From: Bilophila sp964538355
GTDB lineage: Bacteria > Desulfobacterota > Desulfovibrionia > Desulfovibrionales > Desulfovibrionaceae
NCBI GenBank assembly: GCA_964538355.1
Contig: CAZIFC010000008.1
Location: forward strand, 1 to 64,000
Length of the DNA stretch: 64,000 bases
Reading direction: 5' to 3'
The notes below the pieces were generated by a model. That model saw nothing but the letters and a program-made list of their open reading frames with translations, was not told where the DNA came from and made no database searches. This document shows positions 33,222 to 41,456 of this stretch, one piece after another. The translations under genes were made by a program, and so were the position numbers. Position 1 is the stretch's first letter. Each line of letters starts with the position of its first letter.

Positions 33222-33284
33222 GCAAGGGGCATCCGGAGTCTCCGGGGCCTCGGCGAGAGCGTATTCTTTTTACACGGAGGAGAA

Positions 33285-34562
33285 ATGGATTCGGAAACGA
33301 CGTATTCCTTCAGGCTGAAAGACTGCCTGCTGGGTGCACAGATGCTGTTTGTGGCGTTCGGTTCGCTGGTGCTCGTGCCGCTGCTGACCGGGATGAACAG
33401 CAACGTGGCCCTGTTTACGGCAGGCGTAGGCACATTGATCTTTCAGGTGTGTACCCGGGGCAAGGTTCCCATTTTCCTCGCCTCTTCTTTTGCCTTTATT
33501 GCGCCGATCATCTATGGCGTGCAGACATGGGGCCTGCCTGCCACGCTTGGCGGCATGGTGGTAGGCGGCATGGTCTATGTGGTGTTGAGCTTCGTCATCC
33601 GCTGGCGGGGCACTGAAATCATCATGCGCCTGCTGCCGCCCATCGTTACCGGGCCGGTGATCATCGTGATCGGGCTTGTGCTGGCCCCCGTGGGCGTGAA
33701 CATGGCCCTTGGCAAGACCGGAGACGGCAGTGCCATTCTTGTTCCCGAGAACGTGGCCCTGATTGTTTCCATGGCCGCGCTGGCGACGACGGTGCTGGTT
33801 TCCCTGCTTGGACGCGGCATGCTGCGCCTGATTCCCATCCTGTGCGGTATCGCGGTAGGCTATTTGTGCGCCATCGCCTTAGGCATCCATGATTTTTCAA
33901 AGATTATCGCCGCGCCGTGGTTCGGCGTGCCGAATTTCGTATTCCCGGAATTCCGTTGGGAAGCCATCCTTTTCATCATCCCGATTACGCTGGCACCGGC
34001 CATTGAGCACTTCGGGGACGTTATCGCCATCAGCTCGGTGGCGGGAAAGGACTTTCTCAAAGATCCCGGCATCAAGAACACCATGCTTGGTGACGGCATC
34101 GCGACGATGTTCGCGAGTTTCCTCGGCGGGCCTCCGAACACGACGTATTCCGAAGTGACCGGAGCCGTGGCCCTGACCCGCGCCTTCAATCCCGGCGTGA
34201 TGACATGGGCCGCCATTTGCGCCATCGCGCTTTCCTGCGTGACCAAGCTGGGGGCGTTCCTCAGCTCCATCCCCGTGCCCGTCATGGGCGGCATCATGAT
34301 CCTGCTCTTCGGGGCCATCATGGTGGTTGGGCTGAACACGCTGGTCCGCGCCGGTGACGATCTCATGGAGCCTCGCAATCTTGCCGTTGTCGCGCTGATC
34401 ATCATTTTCGGCGTTGGCGGCATGACCTTCAATATCGGCTCGTTCCGTCTCGGCGGGATCGGCCTTGCCGCCGTTACCGGCGTTTTGCTGAACCTCTGCC
34501 TGCCTGAAGCGGTGCATACGCGCCGCAGCAGGAAGGACGCCCAGAAGACCACGGCAAACTAG
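33285..34562 (+). CDS. uraA: Uracil permease (NCS2/UraA family)
   Basis: UraA is a proton-coupled uracil symporter. The 425-residue protein has about fourteen hydrophobic segments, the QMLFVAFGSLVLVPLL start, and LPPIVTGPVIIVIGL. The conserved pair for the substrate site is visible as ITLAPAIEHFGDV (Glu) and GGPPNTTYSE. GGAGGAG precedes the ATG. Co-transcription with upp makes a uracil uptake and salvage unit. A perfect terminator follows the stop by eight bases. Confidence 0.95.
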   Translation: MDSETTYSFRLKDCLLGAQMLFVAFGSLVLVPLLTGMNSNVALFTAGVGTLIFQVCTRGKVPIFLASSFAFIAPIIYGVQTWGLPATLGGMVVGGMVYVVLSFVIRWRGTEIIMRLLPPIVTGPVIIVIGLVLAPVGVNMALGKTGDGSAILVPENVALIVSMAALATTVLVSLLGRGMLRLIPILCGIAVGYLCAIALGIHDFSKIIAAPWFGVPNFVFPEFRWEAILFIIPITLAPAIEHFGDVIAISSVAGKDFLKDPGIKNTMLGDGIATMFASFLGGPPNTTYSEVTGAVALTRAFNPGVMTWAAICAIALSCVTKLGAFLSSIPVPVMGGIMILLFGAIMVVGLNTLVRAGDDLMEPRNLAVVALIIIFGVGGMTFNIGSFRLGGIGLAAVTGVLLNLCLPEAVHTRRSRKDAQKTTAN

Positions 34563-34569
34563 CCCTGGA

Positions 34570-34602
34570 AACGGGGAGGGAGACGGTTCCCTCCCCGTTT
34601 TT
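34570..34602 (+). terminator. Rho-independent terminator of upp-uraA
   Basis: AACGGGGAGGGA and TCCCTCCCCGTT form a perfect 12-bp stem with a 6-nt loop, running into TTTTT. Confidence 0.9.
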
Positions 34603-34634
34603 CCGTTCTTCCCCCTTTTTCATTGGGTATAGCC

Positions 34635-35915
34635 ATGAATGCTGAAATCATTTCGGTAGGCACCGAGCTGCTGCTCGGACACACGATCAATACGGACGCG
34701 GCCTTTGTTGCCCGGGAGCTTTCCGCCATCGGGGTGAACCTGCTGTTTGCCTGTACCGTGGGGGATAATCCGGGAAGGCTCCGAAGCGCGCTGGAAGAGG
34801 CGTTGGGCCGCAGCGATGTGGTGATTACCACCGGCGGCCTGGGACCGACCGAAGACGACCTGACCAAGGAGATCATTGCGGAAGTGGCGGAAGCCCCGCT
34901 GGTGCTGCACGAAGACAGCCTGAGGCGGCTGAAGGAATATTTTGGTTCCCGCCCCATGAGCGAGAACCAGCGCAAGCAGGCGTTTCTTCCCGAGGGGGCG
35001 ACGGCGTTTCCCAATGAAGTCGGCACGGCTCCGGGGTGCGGCGTGCGGACGGCACAGGGCCGTATCGTGATCATGCTGCCCGGGCCTCCCTCCGAGCTGC
35101 TGCCCATGCTCAAGAAGTACGCCGCGCCGTTTTTGCAGGGCGAAGGGCACGCGGTGATCCGTTCGCACATGATCCGTACCTTTGGGCTGGGGGAGGGCGC
35201 GGGAGCCTTGAAGATTGCCGATCTGGTCGGCGCGGCGAACCCGACGGCGGCGACCTATGCCAAGGAAAACGAAATGTTCGTGCGGGTAACCGCCCGGGCG
35301 GAGAACGAGGCGTCCGCCGAGGAACTGTGCCGCCCCGTGGTGGAGGAGATTTGCCGCCGCTACGGGGATGTGGTCTACGGTGTGGACGTGGAAAATCTGG
35401 AAAGCGTGGTGGTTCGGCTGCTTGCCGAGAAAGGGCTGCATCTGGCAACGGCGGAATCCTGTACGGGAGGGCTGCTTGCCAAGCGCATCACGGATGTTTC
35501 CGGCGCGTCCAACGTGTTCGGCACGGGGCTGGTCACCTATGCCAATGAAGCGAAAAGGGATCTGCTGGGCGTCCCCGCCGCGCTGCTGGAAGAACACGGG
35601 GCCGTAAGCGAGCCTGTGGCCCGTGCGATGGCGGAAGGTGTGCGCCGTGTATCCGGGAGCGAGCTGGGGATCGGCATCACCGGGGTTGCCGGGCCGACCG
35701 GGGGCACGGAGGAAAAGCCCGTTGGCCTGATTTATATCGCGCTTGCCGACGGAAAGGAAACGCGAGTCCGCAAAATGTCCCCTCAGGGCAGGGTGCTGGG
35801 CCGGGAATGGCTTCGTGATCGCGCAGCCGGTACCGCGCTGGATATGGTGCGGCGGTATCTGAGCGGCCTGCCTTTGGAACCGGTTTCCGCTGTTCCTCCC
35901 GCCATTACGCTGTAG
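34635..35915 (+). CDS. cinA: CinA-type protein (MoCF domain plus nicotinamide-nucleotide amidase)
   Basis: CinA proteins combine an N-terminal MoCF-like domain (ADP-ribose pyrophosphatase in some) with a C-terminal NMN deamidase that recycles nicotinamide mononucleotide. The 426-residue protein has AEIISVGTELLLGHTINTD at the start, TTGGLGPTEDDLTKE near residue 70, and MLPGPPSEL. The C-terminal domain has TAESCTGGLLAKRITDVSG and GITGVAGPTGGTEEKPVG, so both domains look intact. The ATG at 34635 matches the family N-terminus. It is a single-gene unit ending at a bidirectional terminator. Confidence 0.93.
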   Translation: MNAEIISVGTELLLGHTINTDAAFVARELSAIGVNLLFACTVGDNPGRLRSALEEALGRSDVVITTGGLGPTEDDLTKEIIAEVAEAPLVLHEDSLRRLKEYFGSRPMSENQRKQAFLPEGATAFPNEVGTAPGCGVRTAQGRIVIMLPGPPSELLPMLKKYAAPFLQGEGHAVIRSHMIRTFGLGEGAGALKIADLVGAANPTAATYAKENEMFVRVTARAENEASAEELCRPVVEEICRRYGDVVYGVDVENLESVVVRLLAEKGLHLATAESCTGGLLAKRITDVSGASNVFGTGLVTYANEAKRDLLGVPAALLEEHGAVSEPVARAMAEGVRRVSGSELGIGITGVAGPTGGTEEKPVGLIYIALADGKETRVRKMSPQGRVLGREWLRDRAAGTALDMVRRYLSGLPLEPVSAVPPAITL

Positions 35916-36007
35916 GAAGGCGCAGTGAACGGCACCGGCTTCCTCGTCAGGTTCAAGCTCGGCGTCCATGAACGCAGATCAGGATCGGTGCGTGTCCGCC
36001 GTCAGGC

Positions 36008-36050
36008 AAAGACAGCCCCGGAAGCGGATGCTCCCGGGGCTGTCTTTCCT
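36008..36050. terminator. Bidirectional terminator between cinA and a convergent gene
   Basis: AAAGACAGCCCCGG (36008-36021) and CCGGGGCTGTCTTT (36034-36047) form a perfect 14-bp stem, with A and T tracts on either side that serve both strands. Confidence 0.88.
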
Positions 36051-36058
36051 GCAAAAAG

Positions 36059-36478
36059 CTATTTCGCGGCGGCAGCGGCGGCCTCCCCGAGACGGGCGAG
36101 GATGTAGTCGCGCATGGCGGGGTCGTCTTCCTCAAGGTTGAGGCAGCAGGCGTCACTGCCCATCAGCCCGGAAGGAACAAAGTCTCCAAGCTCGTCGGGG
36201 TCCGTAATCATGTCCGCATAAAAGCAGACCGAAAGCCAGCGGGCTTCGGGTTCGTCGTCCACCACGTCCACCAGAACGAACAGCGGGCGTTCGGCATGTG
36301 TGTTGGCGGCACGCAGCGAGTAGCTCACGCCGGGACGAGCCTTGAATTCAAAGTGTACGTCCGGGGTGGAGAGCAGAAAGTCCCTGAAGCTGATGAAGGC
36401 ATCCTTTGCCTTGTTGGGATCGGTCGTCCATTCACTGAGGAACTGTTCCATTTCCTGAGGCATCTGTGCTTGAGACAT
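36059..36478 (-). CDS. Conserved hypothetical protein, acidic alpha/beta
   Basis: A 139-residue protein, MSQAQMPQEMEQFLSEWTTD at the start, preceded by AAGGA. It has no signal or membrane segment. Strand-like stretches (VHFEFKARPGVSYSLRA, PLFVLVDVVDDEPEARWLSV) and an acidic C-terminal half with two adjacent cysteines (DACCLNLEEDD) are visible, ending in an alanine-rich tail. I do not recognise the family; the overall pattern resembles small soluble proteins conserved among Desulfovibrio relatives. It converges on cinA and has a dyad in its promoter region. Confidence 0.75.
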   Translation of the reverse strand: MSQAQMPQEMEQFLSEWTTDPNKAKDAFISFRDFLLSTPDVHFEFKARPGVSYSLRAANTHAERPLFVLVDVVDDEPEARWLSVCFYADMITDPDELGDFVPSGLMGSDACCLNLEEDDPAMRDYILARLGEAAAAAAK

Positions 36479-36527
36479 GGGGCTATCCTTGTTGTGGTCT
36501 TGGGGAGTGGGCCTTTTTCCGCGCGAG

Positions 36528-36547
36528 TGTCGCACAATCTTGCGACA
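36528..36547. promoter_or_regulatory. Operator-like dyad
   Basis: TGTCGCA and TGCGACA are perfect 7-nt inverted arms with a 6-nt spacer, about 50 bases upstream of the minus-strand gene at 36478. Confidence 0.4.
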
Positions 36548-36953
36548 GAATCCAGCGGATTGCATCTTGGTGCGCTGAAAGCGGCGCAAGGTGCCTTTGC
36601 CCGTGGGCCAGACAGCCCGCTGAGGAGGCAAGGCATGGTTCGCCGCTGCCCCGACCCGATTGGCGGCTGTGCGCGGGCAAAATTTTTTTATTTGCTTTAT
36701 CTACTGTAATCCCACAATAAAAAGCCGTTTCAGCGCGGGGTTCGGGGAAAAATGATGCGGAACAGTCCCGTTTCTCTATTCCCAACAAAATGATTTCAGA
36801 TTAGTATAATTCCTGCTATTGAACGGGGCTTGTCTTTCGCTTCCTGATAGTTTTGCTTGCCTTCGGCCGGGAATGACAGAAAGTGGACATGGGGGTGTCC
36901 GTCGTTTCAGGCCCGTCTTCTTCCTGCGCTATCATGCCTATATAACAAGGCTG

Positions 36954-36999
36954 AACCGAGAGGAATCGGACTCCGCTCCTCTTGGTTGCGGAGCTTTTT
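36954..36999 (+). promoter_or_regulatory. Candidate terminator/antiterminator switch upstream of the TRAP operon
   Basis: AACCGAGAGGA (36954-36964) can pair with TCCTCTTGGTT (36977-36987) over 11 bp with one G-U. The alternative hairpin CTCCGC (36971-36976) with GCGGAG (36988-36993) is followed by CTTTTT and looks like a terminator. The 3' arm of the first helix forms the loop of the second, so they compete. The element lies about 150 bases upstream of dctP. No known riboswitch class was recognised. Confidence 0.45.
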
Positions 37000-37146
37000 G
37001 GTTTGGAAGCCGGGCCGCCGAAAGAAGCTTCGAAAGCGAAAGACGTTAGGTCTCCCCCGTACCATGTTGCCAAGAAACCCTTTTTTTGGCCGAGAGGAGG
37101 TGGGGGAGGAAATGTTCACATCCGAACCAAAACAAGGTGGAGAAAA

Positions 37147-38151
37147 ATGAAACGTGCATTGGCCTTGCTTATTGCTTGTGGTCTGCTGCTCGGTGCCGCC
37201 GCTACGTCCAGCTTTGCGGCCGACAAGGTTGTCATCAAGATGGCGGGCATGAAGCCCGACGGAGAGCCTGAAACCCTCGGCATGCGCAAGTTCGGAGAAA
37301 TCCTGAAGGAACTTTCCGGCGGCAAGTATGATGTCCAGGTGTTCCCCAACAGCCAGCTCGGCAAGGAAGACGCCTACATCGCCAGCACGCGCAAGGGCAT
37401 CATCCAGATGTGCGCCACCGGCACCCAGACGTCCGCCATTCAGCCCAGCATGGCCATGCTGGAAACGCCCATGCTGTTCGACAGCTACGCCCATGCCCGC
37501 CGCGCCATGCACGGCGGCAAGACCTTCGAGCTGATCACCGCCGGTTTTGAAGCCAAGTCCGGCATGCGCGTCATGAATGCGTTCCCTCTGGGCTTCCGCC
37601 ACTTCTACACCAAGAAGCCGGTTGCGACCATCGACGATATGAAGCACCTGCGCATGCGCGTGCCGAACATCCCCCTGTACATCAATTTTGCCAAGGAATG
37701 CGGCATCAGCGGCCAGCCCATGCCGTTCGCCGAAGTGACCGGCGCGCTTGATCAGGGTGTCATCGACGGCGGCGACAGCCCCCTGTCCGATATCGTCAGC
37801 ATCAAGATGTACGAAACCACGCCTGAAATCACCCTCACCGGGCATATCCTCGTCATCCACTCCCTCTACATCAACGAGAAGTTCTACCAGTCCCTGCCGG
37901 AACAGGACAAGAAGTGGTTTGACGAAGCCGCCCAGCGTTCCGCTGAGTATGTGTGGGATCTCGTTGAGGAAATGGATTCCAAGGCCGTGAAGACCATCAC
38001 CGATGCGGGCGGACACGTCAGCGAACCTTCCGCCGACCTGCGTACCTTCATGCAGGACGCCGGCAAGCGCAGCTGGAAGCTTTTCTACGATACCGTTCCG
38101 AATGCCAAGGAAATCCTTGACAGCGCGGCCTCCTATCGCGAAGCGAAGTAA
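37147..38151 (+). CDS. dctP: TRAP transporter substrate-binding protein (DctP)
   Basis: DctP-family periplasmic proteins bind carboxylates or sulfonates and deliver them to the QM membrane complex. The 334-residue protein has the signal peptide MKRALALLIACGLLLGAAA ending near SFAAD. The GMRKFGEILKELSGGKYDVQ region and the ligand-carboxylate arginine segment MKHLRMRVPNIP (around residues 168-180) follow, then ALDQGVIDGGDSPLSD. GGTGGAG lies upstream. The substrate cannot be told from sequence. A terminator-like hairpin separates it from dctQ, consistent with higher expression of the binding protein. Confidence 0.93.
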   Translation: MKRALALLIACGLLLGAAATSSFAADKVVIKMAGMKPDGEPETLGMRKFGEILKELSGGKYDVQVFPNSQLGKEDAYIASTRKGIIQMCATGTQTSAIQPSMAMLETPMLFDSYAHARRAMHGGKTFELITAGFEAKSGMRVMNAFPLGFRHFYTKKPVATIDDMKHLRMRVPNIPLYINFAKECGISGQPMPFAEVTGALDQGVIDGGDSPLSDIVSIKMYETTPEITLTGHILVIHSLYINEKFYQSLPEQDKKWFDEAAQRSAEYVWDLVEEMDSKAVKTITDAGGHVSEPSADLRTFMQDAGKRSWKLFYDTVPNAKEILDSAASYREAK

Positions 38152-38169
38152 AGGTTCGTCACTCTTTTG

Positions 38170-38204
38170 GGGCTTCCGGCCTGTCTGGTCGGAGGCCCTT
38201 TTTT
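38170..38204 (+). terminator. Internal attenuator between dctP and dctQ
   Basis: GGGCTTCCGGCC and GGTCGGAGGCCC pair over 12 bp (two G-T pairs) with a 5-nt loop, followed by TTTTTT. It probably ends part of the transcripts after the binding-protein gene. Confidence 0.8.
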
Positions 38205-38225
38205 CCATATCACGCACTGAGGTAC

Positions 38226-38795
38226 ATGATGAGCAGTGAACACAGACCGGCCATGCCGCCGGAACATATAGAGGAAACTGCGGAAGAATTCCGCCAAGAG
38301 GAAGCCACGAAAGGCAGGGGAGAGCGTGCCTTCGAATTTTTCTGCGCCGCCATCTTTTTGGGAATGATCGGCCTTGTGTTCTTTAATGCCTTCCTGCGTT
38401 ACGTTTTTCGGTCCAGCTTCCCCCCCAGTGAGGAATGGGCCAGATTCCTTTTCATCTACATTACGTTTATCGGCGGCATCGAAGCCTTTTATCGGCACAA
38501 GCATATCGCCGTGGACATGTTCGTCAGCATGGTCAGCGGCGCGACGCGCAAGACGGTCGACATTGTCGCTTCCCTGCTTATGCTGGCTGCGCTGGTGTTG
38601 CTGCTTTTCGGCGGTGTTTCCGTCGTGCTCCAGACGCTCGATACCTATTCGGTAGCCACCAACGTCAACATGGCCTTCATCAACGGTACGCTTCCCGTCA
38701 TGGCTTTTGCCGCGATCATTATCCATCTGCGCGATTTCGTGCGCCTGATCCGCACGCCTGCCAGCGAGTTCAAAGCTGCGCCTCTGGCGAAGTAG
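38226..38795 (+). CDS. dctQ: TRAP transporter small membrane subunit (DctQ)
   Basis: DctQ is the four-helix subunit that pairs with DctM. The 189-residue protein has an acidic cytoplasmic N-terminus, then four hydrophobic segments. Its conserved core SEEWARFLFIYITFIGGIEAF is followed by the HIAVDMF element, typical of the family. The start ATG-ATG at 38226/38229 is ambiguous by one codon. dctM begins nine bases after its stop. Confidence 0.92.
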   Translation: MMSSEHRPAMPPEHIEETAEEFRQEEATKGRGERAFEFFCAAIFLGMIGLVFFNAFLRYVFRSSFPPSEEWARFLFIYITFIGGIEAFYRHKHIAVDMFVSMVSGATRKTVDIVASLLMLAALVLLLFGGVSVVLQTLDTYSVATNVNMAFINGTLPVMAFAAIIIHLRDFVRLIRTPASEFKAAPLAK

Positions 38796-38804
38796 GGAGA
38801 GAAC

Positions 38805-40094
38805 ATGGAACTTCTCGTTTTTCTTGTCAGCCTGTTCGGCTTCCTTGCTCTGGGCATTCCGATTGCCATCGTGCTCGTCCTGTGCTCCATGACCCTGATG
38901 TATTACGGCGGTATGTGGGACAGCATGTTTGTCATGATCATCCCGCAGTCCATGCTGGATGGCGCGAACAACTACCCGCTGATGGCCATTCCCTTCTTCG
39001 TGTTTGCCGGTGAAATCATGACCGAGGGCGGCCTGTCCAAGCGCGTGGTGCAGCTTGCCCAGCTCATGATTGGGCGTGTCCGCGGCGGACTCGGCTATGC
39101 CGCCATCGTTTCGAGCGTGATCTTCGCCGGTCTGATGGGCAGTTCCGTGGGTGAAGCCGCGGCACTCGGCGGCCTGCTCCTGCCCATGATGGCGCAGGTG
39201 GGGTACAAGCCCGGCCGTGCCGGGGGCGTCATCGCGTCCGGTGCCATTCTTGGCCCCATCATTCCCCCGAGCACGAACTTCATCCTGCTCGGTGCCACCG
39301 TAGGCCTTTCCATCACCAAGCTGTTCATGATTGGCCTTGTTCCCGGCCTCATCATCGGCCTGTGCCTGATGGTGACCTGGTTCTTCATTGTCCGCGTCGA
39401 CGGCTACAATGAGAAGATCACCTTCACCAGAGAAGAGGCCCGGAAGATCATTTTTGACGCGACTCCCGCGTTCATGATGCCCGTGCTGCTCCTTGGCGGC
39501 ATCCGTTTTGGCATCTTTACGCCGACCGAAGGCGGCGCGTTCGCCTGCATGTATGCCATCGCCGTGTGCACCCTGTATTATCGTGAGCTGACCTTCAAGG
39601 GCCTGCTTGCCGTAAGCGCACGCGCAGCCCGCACCACTTCGGTGGTCATGCTGATTGTCGCCACGGCGACGGCTGTGGGCTGGTTCATCACTTCGGCACA
39701 GATCCCCATGCAGGTGGCATCCATCTTCCAGCCGCTCGTGGATTCTCCGATTCTGCTGCTGCTGTCGATCAACGTGTTCCTGTTCTTCGCCGGCATGGTG
39801 ATGGACCTGACGCCGAACATCCTCATTTTCGCGCCGGTGTTCTATCCCCTCATCCAGCAGGCGGGCATTGATCCGTACTTCTTCGGCCTGCTGTTTGTGC
39901 TGAACCTCGGCATCGGCGTGATCACGCCTCCCGTCGGCACGGTTCTTTATGTGGTGTGCGGCATCGGGAATATCAAGATCGGCAATCTGGTCCGCAACAT
40001 GGCTCCCTTCCTGCTGGTGGAAGTCTGCGTGCTGTTCCTGCTGCTGTTCTTCCCCTCGCTGTCCATTGAGCCGATGAAGTTCCTCATGAAGTAG
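38805..40094 (+). CDS. dctM: TRAP transporter large membrane subunit (DctM)
   Basis: DctM is the ion-coupled translocation subunit with an elevator-type fold. The 429-residue protein has about twelve hydrophobic segments. Family motifs include NYPLMAIPFFVFAGEIM, SVIFAGLMGSSVGEAAALG, IASGAILGPIIPPSTNFIL, and the C-terminal FVLNLGIGVITPPVGTVLYV. GGGAGAG precedes the ATG. It completes the dctPQM operon, which ends in a terminator at 40117. Confidence 0.95.
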   Translation: MELLVFLVSLFGFLALGIPIAIVLVLCSMTLMYYGGMWDSMFVMIIPQSMLDGANNYPLMAIPFFVFAGEIMTEGGLSKRVVQLAQLMIGRVRGGLGYAAIVSSVIFAGLMGSSVGEAAALGGLLLPMMAQVGYKPGRAGGVIASGAILGPIIPPSTNFILLGATVGLSITKLFMIGLVPGLIIGLCLMVTWFFIVRVDGYNEKITFTREEARKIIFDATPAFMMPVLLLGGIRFGIFTPTEGGAFACMYAIAVCTLYYRELTFKGLLAVSARAARTTSVVMLIVATATAVGWFITSAQIPMQVASIFQPLVDSPILLLLSINVFLFFAGMVMDLTPNILIFAPVFYPLIQQAGIDPYFFGLLFVLNLGIGVITPPVGTVLYVVCGIGNIKIGNLVRNMAPFLLVEVCVLFLLLFFPSLSIEPMKFLMK

Positions 40095-40116
40095 CCTGAG
40101 GCAAGACGGCTGCAAC

Positions 40117-40150
40117 AAGGGCGGGCTTTCGAGCCTGCCCTTTTCTTTTG
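40117..40150 (+). terminator. Terminator of the dctPQM operon
   Basis: AAGGGCGGGCT and AGCCTGCCCTT form an 11-bp stem (one G-T) with a TTCG loop and run into TTTTCTTTT. Confidence 0.88.
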
Positions 40151-40214
40151 GGAAACGCCGCGATGACGTCCCTGTACGTTTCCTGTAGGCTTGAAGCACT
40201 GAAAGGAGGGCATC

Positions 40215-40679
40215 ATGCTGTGTTTTCGCGAAACCGCCATCGGGCGAATCGGGATAGAGGAAACGGAGGGGACCATTACCCGGCTTTGGCTGCCGGGACG
40301 GAGCCAGACCGCATCGGAAGGCGTTGAAACACCGCTGCTGCGTGAGGCGTTTGCCCAGCTGGAGGCGTATCTGGATGGAAAGAGCAGGGTGTTCGACCTG
40401 CCCCTGAACCCGCAGGGTACGCCGTTCATGCGGCAGGTCTGGAAAGCTCTTTGCGCTGTCCCCTACGGCAGTACGGCGAGCTACAAGGCCATTGCCGAGG
40501 CCGTGGGCAATCCCAGAGCCTGCCGGGCCGTGGGCATGGCAAACAACCGGAATCCGATAGCCATCATCATTCCCTGCCACCGCATCATTGGCAGCGGTGG
40601 CTCTCTGGTGGGCTATGCCGGAGGTCTGGATATGAAACGGCAGCTGCTTGAGCTGGAGCGGCGTCATGGACGTGCCTGA
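40215..40679 (+). CDS. ogt: Methylated-DNA-protein-cysteine S-methyltransferase (Ogt)
   Basis: Ogt transfers a methyl group from O6-methylguanine in DNA to its own cysteine in a single-use repair reaction. The 154-residue protein has the helix-turn-helix region VPYGSTASYKAIAEAVGNP, the Asn hinge and Arg finger (RAVGMANNRNP), and the active-site PCHR with Cys121. AAAGGAGG lies upstream. Its last codons overlap the start of the 3-methyladenine glycosylase gene, forming a two-gene alkylation-repair unit. Confidence 0.95.
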   Translation: MLCFRETAIGRIGIEETEGTITRLWLPGRSQTASEGVETPLLREAFAQLEAYLDGKSRVFDLPLNPQGTPFMRQVWKALCAVPYGSTASYKAIAEAVGNPRACRAVGMANNRNPIAIIIPCHRIIGSGGSLVGYAGGLDMKRQLLELERRHGRA

Positions 40680-41400
40680 AAAGAGCTTTTGCGGCGTATC
40701 GGGCGAGGCGGAGGAGGGCAGGGCGGCATTGCGGGCGCGGGAAACCGTGTTCCCCTGCCGGGAGGAAGGGATGCGGCTGTTGGGCAGGCGGGACAGGCGG
40801 CTTGGCAGAGTCATTGCCCATCTTGGCCCGCTGCGGCGTCCGGTGGAGCCGGATCTGTTCGTGGGGCTGGTGGACGGCATCATTTCCCAGCAGATTTCGG
40901 GGAAGGCGGCCCGGACGATCTCGGGACGGGTGAGGGCCGCGGCAGGACGGCTGACGCCGGAGCAGCTTCTTGCCCTTGACCCGGAATGCCTCCGGGCCTG
41001 CGGACTCAGCCAGCGCAAGGCCGGGTATCTGGTGGGCGTCGCGAAGGCAGTGCAGTCCGGCAGTCTGGACATGCACGCCCTGCATCAGGCTTCGGACGAG
41101 GAGGTCATCCGCCGGTTGTCCGCGCTGAGCGGCATCGGTGTTTGGACGGCGGAAATGCTGCTGATCTTTTCCTTGTGCCGTCCTGACGTGCTCAGCTGGG
41201 GAGATCTCGGCATCCGGCAGGGCATGGCCCGGCTGTACGGGGATCGCACCCTGACGAGGGAACGGTTTGAGCAGAGGCGCAAGCGGTATTCGCCGTATGG
41301 TTCGCTGGCGTCGCTGTATCTCTGGGAAGTTGCGGGAATGGAACCCGGGCGGGCAAGGCGTATTGCAAGGGGGGAGCTGGCTTCTGGTTGCCGGATATGA
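40666..41400 (+). CDS. DNA-3-methyladenine glycosylase II (AlkA-like, HhH-GPD)
   Basis: Enzymes of this group excise alkylated purines to start base-excision repair. The 244-residue protein has the entry segment DLFVGLVDGIISQQISGKAA, the helix-hairpin-helix LSALSGIGVWTAEMLL, and the catalytic aspartate Asp180 in SWGDLGIRQGM. It lacks the N-terminal domain of E. coli AlkA, as many bacterial homologues do. The start at 40666 overlaps ogt by 14 bases, and GGAG precedes it. The overlap implies coupled translation with ogt. Confidence 0.9.
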   Translation: MDVPEKSFCGVSGEAEEGRAALRARETVFPCREEGMRLLGRRDRRLGRVIAHLGPLRRPVEPDLFVGLVDGIISQQISGKAARTISGRVRAAAGRLTPEQLLALDPECLRACGLSQRKAGYLVGVAKAVQSGSLDMHALHQASDEEVIRRLSALSGIGVWTAEMLLIFSLCRPDVLSWGDLGIRQGMARLYGDRTLTRERFEQRRKRYSPYGSLASLYLWEVAGMEPGRARRIARGELASGCRI

Positions 41401-41429
41401 AAAAGGGAGCCCCGAAGGACTCCCCTTTT
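41400..41429. terminator. Terminator between convergent repair and TRAP units
   Basis: GGGAG-C-CC and GG-A-CTCCC form an interrupted stem with a CGAA loop. It is flanked by AAAAA on the left and TTTT on the right, so it can serve both strands. Confidence 0.62.
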
Positions 41430-41456
41430 CCACAGGGTATCTGTCAGAAGGCGCGT

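Larger units (their letters stand above)
36479..37146. other. 668-bp intergenic region: divergent promoters and structured leader
   Basis: No supported protein gene. It contains the dyad TGTCGCA-N6-TGCGACA at 36528-36547 (upstream of the minus-strand gene) and a TATAAT hexamer at 36805-36810. A TATATAAC stretch at 36939-36946 and the terminator/antiterminator structure at 36954-36999 follow, then the GGTGGAG ribosome-binding site of dctP. A GGGGTTCGGGG segment near 36738 resembles part of the palindromic repeat seen at 30.05 kb. Confidence 0.55.

Noticed and set aside
38133..41072. 979-codon minus-strand open frame opposite the dctQ-dctM-ogt genes
   Set aside because: The composition (His, Asp, Gln, Glu-rich without pattern) is typical of an antisense shadow; the plus-strand genes are unambiguous.
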